DNA of 64,000 bases from Fusibacter bizertensis (GCF_029914245.1 NZ_JARYZI010000003.1:186001-250000), one strand, 5' to 3'; shown: positions 53,474 through 62,134, counted from the first letter of the stretch. Translations and numbers: made by a program. Notes: generated by a model not told the origin, from the letters alone.

Positions 53474-53641
53474 TTATCGATTGATCAGTACTTCGTATAA
53501 AGTAATTGCTAGTATAATGCAACAAAAAACAAAAGTAAAAACAGCTAAGTATATGGATCCCTTAACCAACGAAAATACAGCTAAAACCAGCAATAGCAGT
53601 ACACTTAACAACCCTCTTCTAGTTAACTTGTAATCTCCCAC
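53474..53641 (-). CDS. small two-helix membrane protein (55 residues)
   Basis: On the minus strand GGAGGAG stands 5 nt before a GTG at 53641 opening 55 codons to TAA at 53474. The product has a basic start (GDYKLTRRG), a Leu-rich helix (residues 11-27) and a second helix (30-49), ending in EVLINR. The strong ribosome site, hydrophobic pattern and exact fit between the DAC stop (3 nt away, convergent) and the upstream gap support a real gene. I know no family. The remaining 190 nt to ccdA hold the ccdA promoter and nothing else recognised. Confidence 0.65.
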   Translation of the reverse strand: MGDYKLTRRGLLSVLLLLVLAVFSLVKGSIYLAVFTFVFCCIILAITLYEVLINR

Positions 53642-53775
53642 TCTAGCTCCTCCAAATCTTTCTTTAGACTTCTTAGCTTTTATTACACTAATTGTACTTT
53701 AAATTGTTTCTTTTTTCCAGTTCTTTTTATGATGAAACCGTTTGAAACAAAGTCTTGTTAATACAATAACTTAAA

Positions 53776-53804
53776 TTGATTCCCCCTCCCCTATGGGGTA
53801 TAAT
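53776..53804 (+). promoter_or_regulatory. promoter of ccdA-tlpA
   Basis: TTGATT (53776-53781), 17 nt, TATAAT (53799-53804). The spacer contains a short CCCC-TAT-GGGG palindrome (53788-53798), which could be a regulator site. Confidence 0.75.
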
Positions 53805-53833
53805 ATTACTACTATGATTATATGAGGTGAGAA

Positions 53834-54541
53834 ATGTTATTTCAAGTAAATTATTGGACAGCCTTCACCGCGGGCTTTCTCTCTTTTTTTTCGCCGTGTT
53901 TGCTCCCGTTAGTACCAGCCTATATTATGTATTTAACGGGATCATTTGATACAGCAGATATTGCTAAAAAAAGAAAAAGAGCAATTATTCAGACGCTTGG
54001 TTTCATCTTAGGTTTTACCATAGTCTTTATGATTTTAGGCGTCTCAGCAAGTTTTATTGGTCGCTTGTTTGCTCAAAACAAAGCTATTCTTGGAAAAATA
54101 AGTGGTCTAGTCATTATTTTCTTTGGTGTATATATGACAGGCTTAATAAAACTTCCATTTATGTCCAAAGATTATCGCAAAAGGACTGCACGAAGCAATG
54201 TAACTTTTGTATCTTCAATTGCAATAGGAATGGCTTTTGCTTTTGGTTGGACACCATGCTTTGGTCCTATATTAGGCGCAATTCTCGCATCTACTGCTGC
54301 AATCAGTAAGAACGTGGCAGAGGGTGTAAAGTACTTATTTACGTACTCAATGGGTATGGCAGTGCCATTTCTATTAACATCGATTTTCTTGAATTTCTTT
54401 GATCAAAAAGTCGCAAGTTTAACCAAATACTCGAAAATACTAAATAGGATAGCTGGCGTTTTTCTAATGATCATTGGTTTGCTGATTTTTACTGATAAAA
54501 TGTATATCATCGCAAACTGGTTAATCGATTTAACAAGTTAG
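53834..54541 (+). CDS. ccdA: CcdA family thiol-disulfide transmembrane transporter
   Basis: The 235-residue protein has six membrane helices with the two conserved Cys-Pro sites: SFFSPCLLPLVPAY in helix 1 and FGWTPCFGPILGA in helix 4. CcdA moves reducing equivalents from cytoplasmic thioredoxin across the membrane to extracytoplasmic thiol-disulfide proteins. The next gene encodes exactly such a partner, a TlpA/ResA-like lipoprotein, 17 nt downstream. GAGGTGAG precedes the ATG. No cytochrome c maturation genes are in the window. Confidence 0.95.
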   Translation: MLFQVNYWTAFTAGFLSFFSPCLLPLVPAYIMYLTGSFDTADIAKKRKRAIIQTLGFILGFTIVFMILGVSASFIGRLFAQNKAILGKISGLVIIFFGVYMTGLIKLPFMSKDYRKRTARSNVTFVSSIAIGMAFAFGWTPCFGPILGAILASTAAISKNVAEGVKYLFTYSMGMAVPFLLTSIFLNFFDQKVASLTKYSKILNRIAGVFLMIIGLLIFTDKMYIIANWLIDLTS

Positions 54542-54558
54542 TTATCAACGGAGGGATT

Positions 54559-55185
54559 ATGCATTTATCAAAATTGACAAAAAAATCAAAATTCAAATCA
54601 TTTATAATACTTTTTGGAGTAATTTCTGTCTTATTTCTTTTTTCTGCTTGTGGATCAGATCAAACGGATCAGCAAGTTACTTTGAAACCAGAAAGTACAA
54701 GCGGCGCTGAAACCACCAATCAAAGTACCTCTGATAATACAGTTGAGACAACCACTGAACCAGAACCGTATTATATACCAGACTTCAAACTAACAACACT
54801 TGGTGGTGAAGAAACATCTCTTTCTGCTTATGAAGGACAACTTATCGTTATAAACTTTTGGGCAACTTGGTGTAAATATTGTATTGAAGAAATGCCACTT
54901 TTAGATGAACTTGATAAAAGAGATGATGTCACAGTACTTGCTATTAGTGTCAATGAAGATCAAAAAACTGTTCAAGATTATATCGACGAACACGGTTATC
55001 AAATGCCTATTTTTCTTGATGAAAAAGGTGAATTAGCCAGCATGTTTGGTGTTACAGGTTTTCCAACGTCGCTCTTTTTAGGGCCAGATTTTGAATATTT
55101 TTATCTCTATCCAGGTATGTTAGAACAAAATACTATAGATTCTATCTTAGAAGCTATTGACGAAATCATGAAAGACAGGCAATAA
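54559..55185 (+). CDS. TlpA/ResA-like thioredoxin-fold lipoprotein
   Basis: A type II signal peptide ends in the lipobox LFSAC with lipidated C31. A Ser/Thr/Glu-rich linker (35-70) leads to a thioredoxin domain (73-208) with the redox motif WATWCKYC (C105, C108) and the cis-Pro loop GVTGFPTSLFL. It is anchored on the outer face of the membrane and should receive electrons from CcdA to reduce extracytoplasmic disulfides or peroxides. It forms an operon with ccdA. Confidence 0.94.
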   Translation: MHLSKLTKKSKFKSFIILFGVISVLFLFSACGSDQTDQQVTLKPESTSGAETTNQSTSDNTVETTTEPEPYYIPDFKLTTLGGEETSLSAYEGQLIVINFWATWCKYCIEEMPLLDELDKRDDVTVLAISVNEDQKTVQDYIDEHGYQMPIFLDEKGELASMFGVTGFPTSLFLGPDFEYFYLYPGMLEQNTIDSILEAIDEIMKDRQ

Positions 55186-55239
55186 TAGTTATAGAGCATA
55201 TTCATGTATTGTCGTGAAAAACTTCGAAGGGAGAATTAC

Positions 55240-56271
55240 ATGCAAATCAATAAATCATATTTTTGGGATTTTCTAAGCAACATATTAAAAACTGACAGTC
55301 CTTCTGGTTATACCAAGAAAGTGATGCAGTTAATTGAACAACAAGCACTAGCTTTAGGCTATACCTTTGAGTATACGCATAAAGGCAACGGTGTTATCAC
55401 GGTTGATGGTATTGATTCATCTAAAACAATAGGACTATCTGCACATGTAGATACGTTAGGTGCTATGATTAGAAGTATTTCTTCATCTGGGGCGATTAAA
55501 TTCTCATTAGTTGGAGGACCTATTGTTCCGACACTCGACAGTGAATACTGTACACTCTATACAAGAGAAGGCGAATCCTTTACGGGGACTTTCATAAGTA
55601 ATGCTGCAGCGATGCATGTTCACAAAGAGAGCTCCACATTACCTAGAACACCTGAAAATATGGAAGTGAGATTAGACGCGGTAGTGAAATCGAAAGATGA
55701 TGTATTAAAATTGGGCTTACAGGTAGGTGATTTTATCTGTATCGATCCAAAAACTACTTTGGTCAACGACTTTGTAAAATCTCGTTTTCTAGATGACAAA
55801 GCCTCTGTTGCTTGTATCTTTGGCGTTTTAGAGTATCTATCAACTCATGATATAAAACCACAATACACGACTAAAGTTGTTATTTCGTCTTATGAAGAAG
55901 TCGGTCATGGGGCAGCACATATTCCAAATGATATAGAGGAACTCTTAGCTGTTGATATGGGTTGTATAGGCGAAGATTTATCTTGTACTGAGTATGATGT
56001 TTCTATTTGTGCAAAGGATTCAAGTGGACCTTATGATTATGATTTTACAAGTAAATTGATGACCCTTGCAAAAGCTAATTCACTTAAGTATGCGGTTGAT
56101 ATCTACCCTTATTATGGGTCGGATGTAAGTGCAGCACTTAGAGCTGGCAACAACCTTAAAGGTGCTTTGATTGGACCAGGAGTTCACGCTTCCCACGGTA
56201 TGGAGCGTACACATTACCAAGCGCTAGAGAATACAATGCAACTGGTATATCATTATATTATATCAAAATAA
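55240..56271 (+). CDS. M42 family glutamyl/leucyl aminopeptidase
   Basis: M42 enzymes are dodecameric di-metal aminopeptidases of the cytoplasm. In the 343 residues the metal and catalytic motifs are LSAHVDTLGA near 70, FLDDKASVACI near 185, SSYEEVGHGAA with catalytic and metal-binding Glu near 220, AVDMGCIG, and the last His in GVHASHGMERTH near 318. ATG 55240 is preceded by GAAGGGAG; an in-frame ATG at 55204 lacks a site. It follows the lipoprotein gene by 54 nt and ends at its own terminator. Confidence 0.93.
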   Translation: MQINKSYFWDFLSNILKTDSPSGYTKKVMQLIEQQALALGYTFEYTHKGNGVITVDGIDSSKTIGLSAHVDTLGAMIRSISSSGAIKFSLVGGPIVPTLDSEYCTLYTREGESFTGTFISNAAAMHVHKESSTLPRTPENMEVRLDAVVKSKDDVLKLGLQVGDFICIDPKTTLVNDFVKSRFLDDKASVACIFGVLEYLSTHDIKPQYTTKVVISSYEEVGHGAAHIPNDIEELLAVDMGCIGEDLSCTEYDVSICAKDSSGPYDYDFTSKLMTLAKANSLKYAVDIYPYYGSDVSAALRAGNNLKGALIGPGVHASHGMERTHYQALENTMQLVYHYIISK

Positions 56272-56282
56272 CTAAATAGATT

Positions 56283-56329
56283 AAGAGACCTTTTATCAGA
56301 AATTTTTCTGTAAATCGGTCTCTTTTTTT
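56283..56329 (+). terminator. terminator of the M42 gene
   Basis: AAGAGACC / GGTCTCTT stem followed by seven T. Confidence 0.85.
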
Positions 56330-56411
56330 GATTGTGATAATTATTCTGTGGGTATAAATATTAAAATGTTTTATATCATGTTTTATATGACACAATTTGA
56401 AAGGAGAAATT

Positions 56412-56900
56412 ATGCGCAAAAGAATCTACTACCTTCAACTCGCTCTACTTTTAACAACTCTTTGGGTGATATTTTTCGAAAAAATATCTATTATTATCAT
56501 CTTAAGCGGTTTTTTCTTCTCTGTTTTTAGTATTTATTTTTCTGAAAAATACTTGGTTGACGATTCTTTTTATACTTTTTATCCATTCAATATTTTCAAA
56601 ATACTAAGATATTCGTTGTTTATGTTTTTCGAAATCTATAAATCTGGATTTTCCATTATCCCATATATTATCAGTGGAAAAGCAAATCCAGGATTTGTTG
56701 ATATCTATACAGAATTAGAATCTAACTTAGATATTGTTATACTTGCAAACTCAATTACTTTGACACCTGGAACGATTACTGTAGATGTTCAAGGACATAG
56801 TTTACAAGTTCTGTGGATCAACCCTTCAACTACCCAGCCTACTATGGCAGGAATAAAGATTAAAGGGCGAATCGAAAAAAAAATCAAGGAGGGCTTATGA
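56412..56900 (+). CDS. Mrp-type antiporter subunit E (MnhE/MbhA)
   Basis: The 162-residue protein has two or three N-terminal membrane helices and the MnhE cytoplasmic part with ANPGFVDIYTELESNLDIVILANSITLTPGTITVDVQG, the family signature. It is the first gene of the antiporter module. AAGGAGAAAT stands before ATG 56412 (an in-frame TTG at 56397 is not used). The stop overlaps the next start by 4 nt. A TATAAA box near 56352 may be the operon -10 element. Confidence 0.92.
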   Translation: MRKRIYYLQLALLLTTLWVIFFEKISIIIILSGFFFSVFSIYFSEKYLVDDSFYTFYPFNIFKILRYSLFMFFEIYKSGFSIIPYIISGKANPGFVDIYTELESNLDIVILANSITLTPGTITVDVQGHSLQVLWINPSTTQPTMAGIKIKGRIEKKIKEGL

Positions 56901-57148
56901 CACTTATTATAGCTATCTTAGTTATCCTCACTGTAATTAGTGCCATAAGGATATTGATTGGACCATCTTTATGGGATCGATTATTGGGACTTAATCTTGT
57001 CACGTCTAAGCTAATGATGCTTATTATTTTAGTAGCACTTGTTCGAAAGCAAACTTTTATTTTAGATCTTGCACTTGTGTATGCGCTACTTAGTTTTATG
57101 GGCATTATATTTATTGCCTTATTCATTCAAAGAAAGGGGCGATTCTAA
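56897..57148 (+). CDS. Mrp-type antiporter subunit F (MnhF/MbhB)
   Basis: The 83-residue protein has three helices with the family pattern IRILIGPSLWDRLLGLNLVTSKLM and DLALVYALLSFMGIIF. It follows MrpE with a 4-nt overlap and overlaps MrpG by 1 nt. AAGGAGG precedes the ATG. Confidence 0.93.
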   Translation: MTLIIAILVILTVISAIRILIGPSLWDRLLGLNLVTSKLMMLIILVALVRKQTFILDLALVYALLSFMGIIFIALFIQRKGRF

Positions 57149-57441
57149 TGCTAGATCTTATCGGTTCAATTGTCATCGTCATTGGTGTTATATTTGTAAG
57201 CATAGGCGTAATTGGAATTTATAGGTTTAATAATTTTTACGCTCGGGCATTGGCTGCTTCAAAAGTTGATACAGTTGGTTTTATCACCATTATTCTCGGT
57301 GTTATTTTAAAAAGTGGTTTCAATTTTTTCACACTAAAAGTAATCGTTATCTTGATTGTAAATATGCTTATAAATCCAATGATCACACATTCTATTGTGC
57401 GTTCAGCTAAAATTAGCGGCTACAAAATCGGAAAGGAGTAA
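57148..57441 (+). CDS. Mrp-type antiporter subunit G (MnhG/MbhC)
   Basis: The 97-residue, three-helix protein has the MnhG signature GVIGIYRFNNFYARALAASKVDTVGF and NMLINPMITHSIVRSA. It is translationally coupled to MrpF (TAATG). Confidence 0.93.
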   Translation: MLDLIGSIVIVIGVIFVSIGVIGIYRFNNFYARALAASKVDTVGFITIILGVILKSGFNFFTLKVIVILIVNMLINPMITHSIVRSAKISGYKIGKE

Positions 57442-57443
57442 CT

Positions 57444-57986
57444 ATGTTAGAAATTGCTTTGCTTTTGTTAATTATCACTTCTATTGCAGCGATTCAAACG
57501 CGATACATGAGACAAGCTGTAATTTATCTAGGTTTGTTTTCATTGGCAATTTCTTTTGTGTATTTGCTCTATAGCGCACCTGACGTTGCACTTGCAGAAG
57601 CAATTATTGGTTCAACTATTTCTACGATATTATATATCGTTGCACTACAAAAATATAAAATTTATACTATTTATTATAAACTACAAAGTACTGAATTAGA
57701 TGAACATGCTACTATGTCACTTCATAAACAACAATTAATCAAGTCACTTGAAAAGTTTTGTTCTAAACAAGAACTAGAAACTCAAATTATCTACTCTACT
57801 GAAGATATTAAATTTATTATGGAACAACATCAATATGCTTTAATCTTAGAAGAGAAGGAAAATACACTTGTTATATATGCTCACCCTGAAAACTATAAAT
57901 TTGATGCCCTTAAAAGTTTTCTTGAAATAGAAGTACATCCAAGATACCATTATGAATTTGTAAAAGTTGAGGAGGATATTCTATGA
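57444..57986 (+). CDS. MbhD-like (DUF4040) antiporter subunit with C-terminal soluble extension
   Basis: Residues 1-75 are the MbhD/DUF4040 domain (YMRQAVIYLGLFSLAISFVYLLYSAPDVALAEAIIGST), which in full Mrp complexes is part of the MrpA C-terminus. Residues 80-180 form a hydrophilic extension (KQQLIKSLEKFCSKQELETQIIYSTEDIKFI, then LILEEKENTLVIYAH) that I cannot assign; it may be a cytoplasmic regulatory or contact domain. AAAGGAG precedes the ATG. The stop overlaps the next start by 4 nt. Confidence 0.85.
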   Translation: MLEIALLLLIITSIAAIQTRYMRQAVIYLGLFSLAISFVYLLYSAPDVALAEAIIGSTISTILYIVALQKYKIYTIYYKLQSTELDEHATMSLHKQQLIKSLEKFCSKQELETQIIYSTEDIKFIMEQHQYALILEEKENTLVIYAHPENYKFDALKSFLEIEVHPRYHYEFVKVEEDIL

Positions 57987-58252
57987 GACGAAAATATATT
58001 GGCCTATTTATTTTTTTCGTTGGGATAGTCGTTGTTTATCAATCCAACGCGATACCTGCTCTAAACGTCAAACCTATCGCCGACTATTTAATAAAAAACA
58101 CTTATTCAAAGACAGGTTCAGAAAATGTGGTTACAGCTGTTTACTTGTTTTATAGATACTATGATACACTCTTCGAAGCACTAATGCTCTTGTTCAGCAT
58201 CATAGCAGTAATCTATATGTCAGTTCATGAAGGAGATAAATACGATGAATGA
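57983..58252 (+). CDS. MbhE-like antiporter subunit (MrpA C-terminal domain)
   Basis: The 89-residue, two-helix protein has the extracytoplasmic TGSENVVTAVYLFYRYYDTLFEALML motif of MbhE, corresponding to the end of MrpA. GGAGGATATTCT precedes the ATG. It lies in the mbhE position of the module and overlaps mrpB by 8 nt. Confidence 0.85.
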   Translation: MRRKYIGLFIFFVGIVVVYQSNAIPALNVKPIADYLIKNTYSKTGSENVVTAVYLFYRYYDTLFEALMLLFSIIAVIYMSVHEGDKYDE

Positions 58253-58631
58253 TCATTCCCAATTACTCAATAGAACAATGGGCATTATTTACCCATTTGT
58301 GATTCTCTTTGGGATCTACATTGTCCTCAATGGTCATATTTCACCAGGTGGTGGTTTTCAAGGAGGTGCTGTTCTCAGCTCTGTATTTATCGCTAAATAC
58401 TTGAGTCAGCCAATCATGTTTTTAGACTTATATAGAATACAAACAATTGAAAAATATGCATTATTAAGTCTTTTGATTCTCGCAACTTTATTTATCACAC
58501 TTAATGTGTATCAACTATTTGTTCATAGTCTTGTTTACTACATGGTACTCGCCAATATAATAATCGGATTAAAAGTTGCCTGTGGCATGACGATTATTTT
58601 CTATAGATTTGCATTTTATGAATCGAGGTGA
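58245..58631 (+). CDS. Mrp-type antiporter subunit B (MnhB/MbhF)
   Basis: The 128-residue, four-helix protein has the MnhB signature LNGHISPGGGFQGGAVLSS and NIIIGLKVACGMTIIFY. AAGGAGA precedes ATG 58245; an upstream in-frame ATG at 58227 is less likely. In the module order it corresponds to mbhF. Confidence 0.93.
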   Translation: MNDHSQLLNRTMGIIYPFVILFGIYIVLNGHISPGGGFQGGAVLSSVFIAKYLSQPIMFLDLYRIQTIEKYALLSLLILATLFITLNVYQLFVHSLVYYMVLANIIIGLKVACGMTIIFYRFAFYESR

Positions 58632-58633
58632 CA

Positions 58634-58993
58634 ATGAAAGAATATCTCAATGGCGAAAATGTAAGCATATGTATCTTTTTTATAGGTGTATATGGGCTTT
58701 GTGCAAGACGCAATATTTTGAAGACAATTATCAGTATGTCACTTATGCAAGCCGCTGCAATTTTATACTTTTTATCTTCATCTTTTGAAAGTGGTTCAAT
58801 ACCACCGATAGGACAAAACTTAGATCAATTTAAACACGTTGCTGATCCAATACCTCAAGCGCTTATGATTACTGCTGTGGTTATTGGCGTTTCTGTAACT
58901 GCAGTTTGCTTGACGATGTTCGTTTCTATGTTTCACAAATACGGAACAACTAACTGGAATAAGGTGAAAAAGAAACGAGGTGAAATTGATTGA
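58634..58993 (+). CDS. Mrp-type antiporter subunit C (MnhC/NuoK-like, MbhG)
   Basis: The 119-residue protein has three helices of the NuoK type, with FFIGVYGLCARRNILKTIISMSLM and DPIPQALMITAVVIGVSVTAV carrying the family PQALMLTAIVI-like block. GAGGTG precedes ATG 58634. It overlaps the MrpD start by 4 nt. Confidence 0.93.
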   Translation: MKEYLNGENVSICIFFIGVYGLCARRNILKTIISMSLMQAAAILYFLSSSFESGSIPPIGQNLDQFKHVADPIPQALMITAVVIGVSVTAVCLTMFVSMFHKYGTTNWNKVKKKRGEID

Positions 58994-60579
58994 CATTACT
59001 ATTATATGCATTTGTTATAGCACCAATTTTTATAGGATTACTCGGGTATATTTTTAATCGTACTTTTTTCAAATGGCTCGCTATGGTTATGCAATTGGGA
59101 TTTATCTTAATTACGATAGCTCTATTAAGAGCACCTCACATGGAACTCATGCTTTTAGATATCCCGCCTCCGTTTGGGATGAAGTTAAAATTAGATGAAA
59201 TTTCTAAAGTTTTCATCTTACTTAACAACTTCTTATTTTTTAGTCTAATGCTTTTTAGCAGTAAGAAAAAATACATGGACCGCCTTTTTACGTTTCTATT
59301 TTTGAGTTTACAAGGATTGATAAACGGTCTATTTCTGTCGACAGATATTTTTAACGTCTACATCTTAATTGAAGTAGCTACAATTACCGTATCAATCCTC
59401 ATTATGTACAAAAAAGATAAACAGTCTATGTATGATGGTATGCTTTATTTAACCGTAAATATGATAGCCATGACTTTTTTCTTATTTGGTATAGGGATAC
59501 TGTATAAGACTGTCGGAGTATTAGACTTCGAGACGATCAAGGATAAAATCATGTTGATTGATGAGCCAAAATATCTCAATCTCTCCTTTGCCTTTTTATT
59601 TACAGGTGTAAGCTTAAAGGCTGCAGTGTTACCACTTTTCAGTTGGTTACCCAAAGCTCATGGTACAGCTAGTGCACCCTCTATAGTTTCCGCAGTCTTA
59701 TCAGGAATTTTTGTTAAGATAGGCATATACCTACTGCTGAGAATTCAGTTCATGTATTCTAGTGCTATTGATGTTGTTCCACTTATATCGGCAATTGGTT
59801 ACTTAACTGCTATCGCTGGTTTTATTTTCGCCATTGCACAGACTGACATTAAATTGATCCTCGCTTATCACACGATTTCTCAAGTTGGCTTGATGCTTAT
59901 TGGTTTTGGTGGTAATAACATCAATCAAATGGGTGGACTCTATCACGTCTTGAGTCATGGTGTTTTTAAGTCACTATTCTTTATAATCGCAGGCGTCTTA
60001 ATTTATCGCTTTGAGACGCGCAAAATTGGTGATATGCGTGGCCTTTGGTGGTTATCCAAACCACTCTCTGTCATACTGTTGGTTGCTGTATTTAGCATCA
60101 CAGGTGCACCATTTTTTAGTGGTGGTTTCTCAAAATACTTTATCGCTTATGGACGTTATAATTGGACAGAACTTTTTTTACTTCAGCTCATTAATTTAGG
60201 AACAATGACTTCATTTATCAAATTTATATTGTTAATTTTCAAAAGACCAACTCACGAAGTAAACTTCTTTAAGATTAGAAAAACCGAATTTACTGCTCTT
60301 ATTACTTTAGCACTCACATGTGTTCTCTTAGGTACCGGAGGAAGCTTTATCAACGTCAATCTTCTCAACCAAGATTTGGTGTTGTCTTTTTCTAAGCAAA
60401 TTAGCAAATTACCAAGTTATCTTTTAAGTTATTCATTCTGCTTTATAATTTACTTTACGCTTATAAAAAATAATGCTCTCCTTAAAAAATTGAGAAAAGT
60501 TGAATTGTCTTTTAACTCAATCAATATTGCGATTGTATCTTTTTTTATTTTTACAATTGCTTATCTTAATATGAACTAA
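58990..60579 (+). CDS. Mrp-type antiporter subunit D (NuoL/M/N-like, MbhH)
   Basis: This 529-residue, about 14-helix protein is the only large proton/sodium-conducting subunit of the module. It carries the conserved transmembrane Glu in VYILIEVATITVS, the Lys-Pro region LKAAVLPLFSWLPKAHGTASAPSIVSAVLSGIFVKIGIY, ILAYHTISQVGLM and HVLSHGVFKSLFFI, all hallmarks of the family. The start is TTG at 58990, overlapping the MrpC stop, with GAGGTGAAA as ribosome site. In the mbhA-H order it is mbhH. A full-length MrpA is absent. Confidence 0.94.
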   Translation: MTLLLYAFVIAPIFIGLLGYIFNRTFFKWLAMVMQLGFILITIALLRAPHMELMLLDIPPPFGMKLKLDEISKVFILLNNFLFFSLMLFSSKKKYMDRLFTFLFLSLQGLINGLFLSTDIFNVYILIEVATITVSILIMYKKDKQSMYDGMLYLTVNMIAMTFFLFGIGILYKTVGVLDFETIKDKIMLIDEPKYLNLSFAFLFTGVSLKAAVLPLFSWLPKAHGTASAPSIVSAVLSGIFVKIGIYLLLRIQFMYSSAIDVVPLISAIGYLTAIAGFIFAIAQTDIKLILAYHTISQVGLMLIGFGGNNINQMGGLYHVLSHGVFKSLFFIIAGVLIYRFETRKIGDMRGLWWLSKPLSVILLVAVFSITGAPFFSGGFSKYFIAYGRYNWTELFLLQLINLGTMTSFIKFILLIFKRPTHEVNFFKIRKTEFTALITLALTCVLLGTGGSFINVNLLNQDLVLSFSKQISKLPSYLLSYSFCFIIYFTLIKNNALLKKLRKVELSFNSINIAIVSFFIFTIAYLNMN

Positions 60580-60587
60580 GATAATAT

Positions 60588-60630
60588 TAAAAGGAGCTAG
60601 TCAAATTTTTATGACTGGCTCCTTTTGAAT
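60588..60630. terminator. terminator between the antiporter operon and degV
   Basis: AAAAGGAGCTAGTCA pairs with TGACTGGCTCCTTTT across a short loop; it lies between convergent units and is followed by TTTTGAATTTT-type sequence. Confidence 0.88.
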
Positions 60631-60659
60631 TTTAATATTCAAATGCATTGATTTCTAAA

Positions 60660-61505
60660 TTACTTCGTTCTGAAAAAAGTTACTCCTACTGCACCTTCTC
60701 CAGCATGTGTTCCAACTACTGAACCAATTTCTACTTCGTGAATTTTACCTATTTCAAATCTTTCGAGTAATAGCTGCTTAATATCAGCCAATTTATCTGC
60801 ATTATTGGCATGTGCAATCGCAAGTTCATCTATTTTACCATCTGGATAATGATTGGTAACTTGTTCCACCATCCATGCTAACCCTTTTCTTGATCCCCTT
60901 GCTTTTTCAGCAACATTAACCAGTCCATTTTGAACTTCTATAATTGGTTTGAGATTCAGCATCTTACCAATCATAGCTGTCCCTGAAGACAATCTTCCAC
61001 CTTTTTTTAAATTATCTAGTGTATCAAGCATACCATAAAGTTGTGAATGCGCTACTAGTTCTCTACTAAGTGTCAAGATTTCCTCTATCGATGCACCAGA
61101 ATCAATTTTTTCTTGAACCTTAATTACAATCAATCCAAGCGCAAAACTCACTGTACGACTATCAATTAAATGAATACCTTCATTTCCAAGCATCTCTTTT
61201 GCAACCACCGCTGAATTATAAGTACCGCTTAGATCTGATGATAAAAAAATACCAACGACCTGATTACCTTTAGTTAATTCCTGCGAGAACAGTTCGTAAA
61301 ACTCTCCCGGATTTACTTGTGAAGTTGTTGGTAACTCTTTGGTTTGACGCATCATTCCATAAAACTCTGGATTAGTTATATCGATTTTATCGATATACTC
61401 TTTCTCTTTAAACAAAACTTTCAGTGGCGCAAATTGTATGCCTAAAGTAGCAAGCTTATCTGGTTGTAAGTCGCAAGTACTATCTGTAATGAGTGTGATT
61501 TTCAT
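60660..61505 (-). CDS. DegV family fatty acid-binding protein
   Basis: The 281-residue protein begins MKITLITDSTCDL, the DegV start, with the acyl-binding Ser/Thr region TTSQVNPGEFYELF and FLSSDLSGTYNSAVVAKE, and ends GTHAGEGAVGVTFFRTK. DegV/FakB proteins hold a free fatty acid, often for phosphorylation by a FakA-type kinase (not in this window). ATG 61505 follows GGAGAAAAAAT; an upstream start at 61535 lacks a site. It lies downstream of a FabT-like regulator on the same strand, which supports a lipid role. Confidence 0.92.
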   Translation of the reverse strand: MKITLITDSTCDLQPDKLATLGIQFAPLKVLFKEKEYIDKIDITNPEFYGMMRQTKELPTTSQVNPGEFYELFSQELTKGNQVVGIFLSSDLSGTYNSAVVAKEMLGNEGIHLIDSRTVSFALGLIVIKVQEKIDSGASIEEILTLSRELVAHSQLYGMLDTLDNLKKGGRLSSGTAMIGKMLNLKPIIEVQNGLVNVAEKARGSRKGLAWMVEQVTNHYPDGKIDELAIAHANNADKLADIKQLLLERFEIGKIHEVEIGSVVGTHAGEGAVGVTFFRTK

Positions 61506-61647
61506 ATTTTTTCTCCTATGAACGCCTAGATTCACTGGCTTTGATTAATCAATGCATCAGTTACATAGTATTCTATCTAACATCGCATTTTGCTTTGAGA
61601 TACGATTATTTTGAATTTCAAACTATATTTTACAAATAAATACCTCA

Positions 61648-62094
61648 TTAATCAAGGTATTTGTTATTAAAATACTCTGTAATTTTTGTTAACGCCTCTA
61701 TGAGGACATCACTTTCTTTATCATTCATGGCGGAAACCGTATATGTTATCATATCTTCATGAAACTCTCTGTGATGCTCATATGCTTCTACACCAATAGT
61801 TGTTAACCCCACCAGCACAACTCTACGGTCTTCTTCACTGCGAACTCTTGTCGCATAACCTTTCTTTACAAGATTATTCATCGCAATGGTTAAAGTCCCT
61901 ACAGTCACATCTAACTTACTAGCAATTATTGACATAGGATGTACATGATCAATACCAATAGCATCAATCACATGTAATTCGTTAATGGTTAAATTGTTAT
62001 ATGGACCCTTTTTCAGTGCTTTTTCCTCAATATTGAGTATTTGATTAAACAGAGTCACCAGTAAATGGTTCATCACTTCTTTCTTAGAATTCAT
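61648..62094 (-). CDS. FabT-like MarR family regulator
   Basis: The 148-residue winged-helix protein resembles streptococcal FabT, the fatty acid synthesis repressor: LFNQILNIEEKALKKGPYNNLTINELHVIDAIG at the N-terminus, HTH PMSIIASKLDVTVGTLTIAMNNLVKKGYA and wing RSEEDRRVVLVGLT. A FabT-type palindrome sits in its own promoter region. GAGGTG precedes ATG 62094. No fab genes are in the window; the DegV gene, 142 nt downstream on the same strand, is the nearest candidate partner. FabT assignment rests on similarity by eye plus the operator. Confidence 0.82.
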   Translation of the reverse strand: MNSKKEVMNHLLVTLFNQILNIEEKALKKGPYNNLTINELHVIDAIGIDHVHPMSIIASKLDVTVGTLTIAMNNLVKKGYATRVRSEEDRRVVLVGLTTIGVEAYEHHREFHEDMITYTVSAMNDKESDVLIEALTKITEYFNNKYLD

Positions 62095-62108
62095 TGGCAC
62101 CTCAAAAT

Positions 62109-62125
62109 AGTTTGACTTTCAAAGT
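62109..62125. promoter_or_regulatory. FabT-type operator
   Basis: AGTTTGACTTTCAAAGT is nearly palindromic and close to the published streptococcal FabT box (AGTTTGA, spacer, TCAAAtT type). It lies just downstream of the predicted transcription start of the FabT-like gene. Confidence 0.65.
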
Positions 62126-62134
62126 ATATACATA

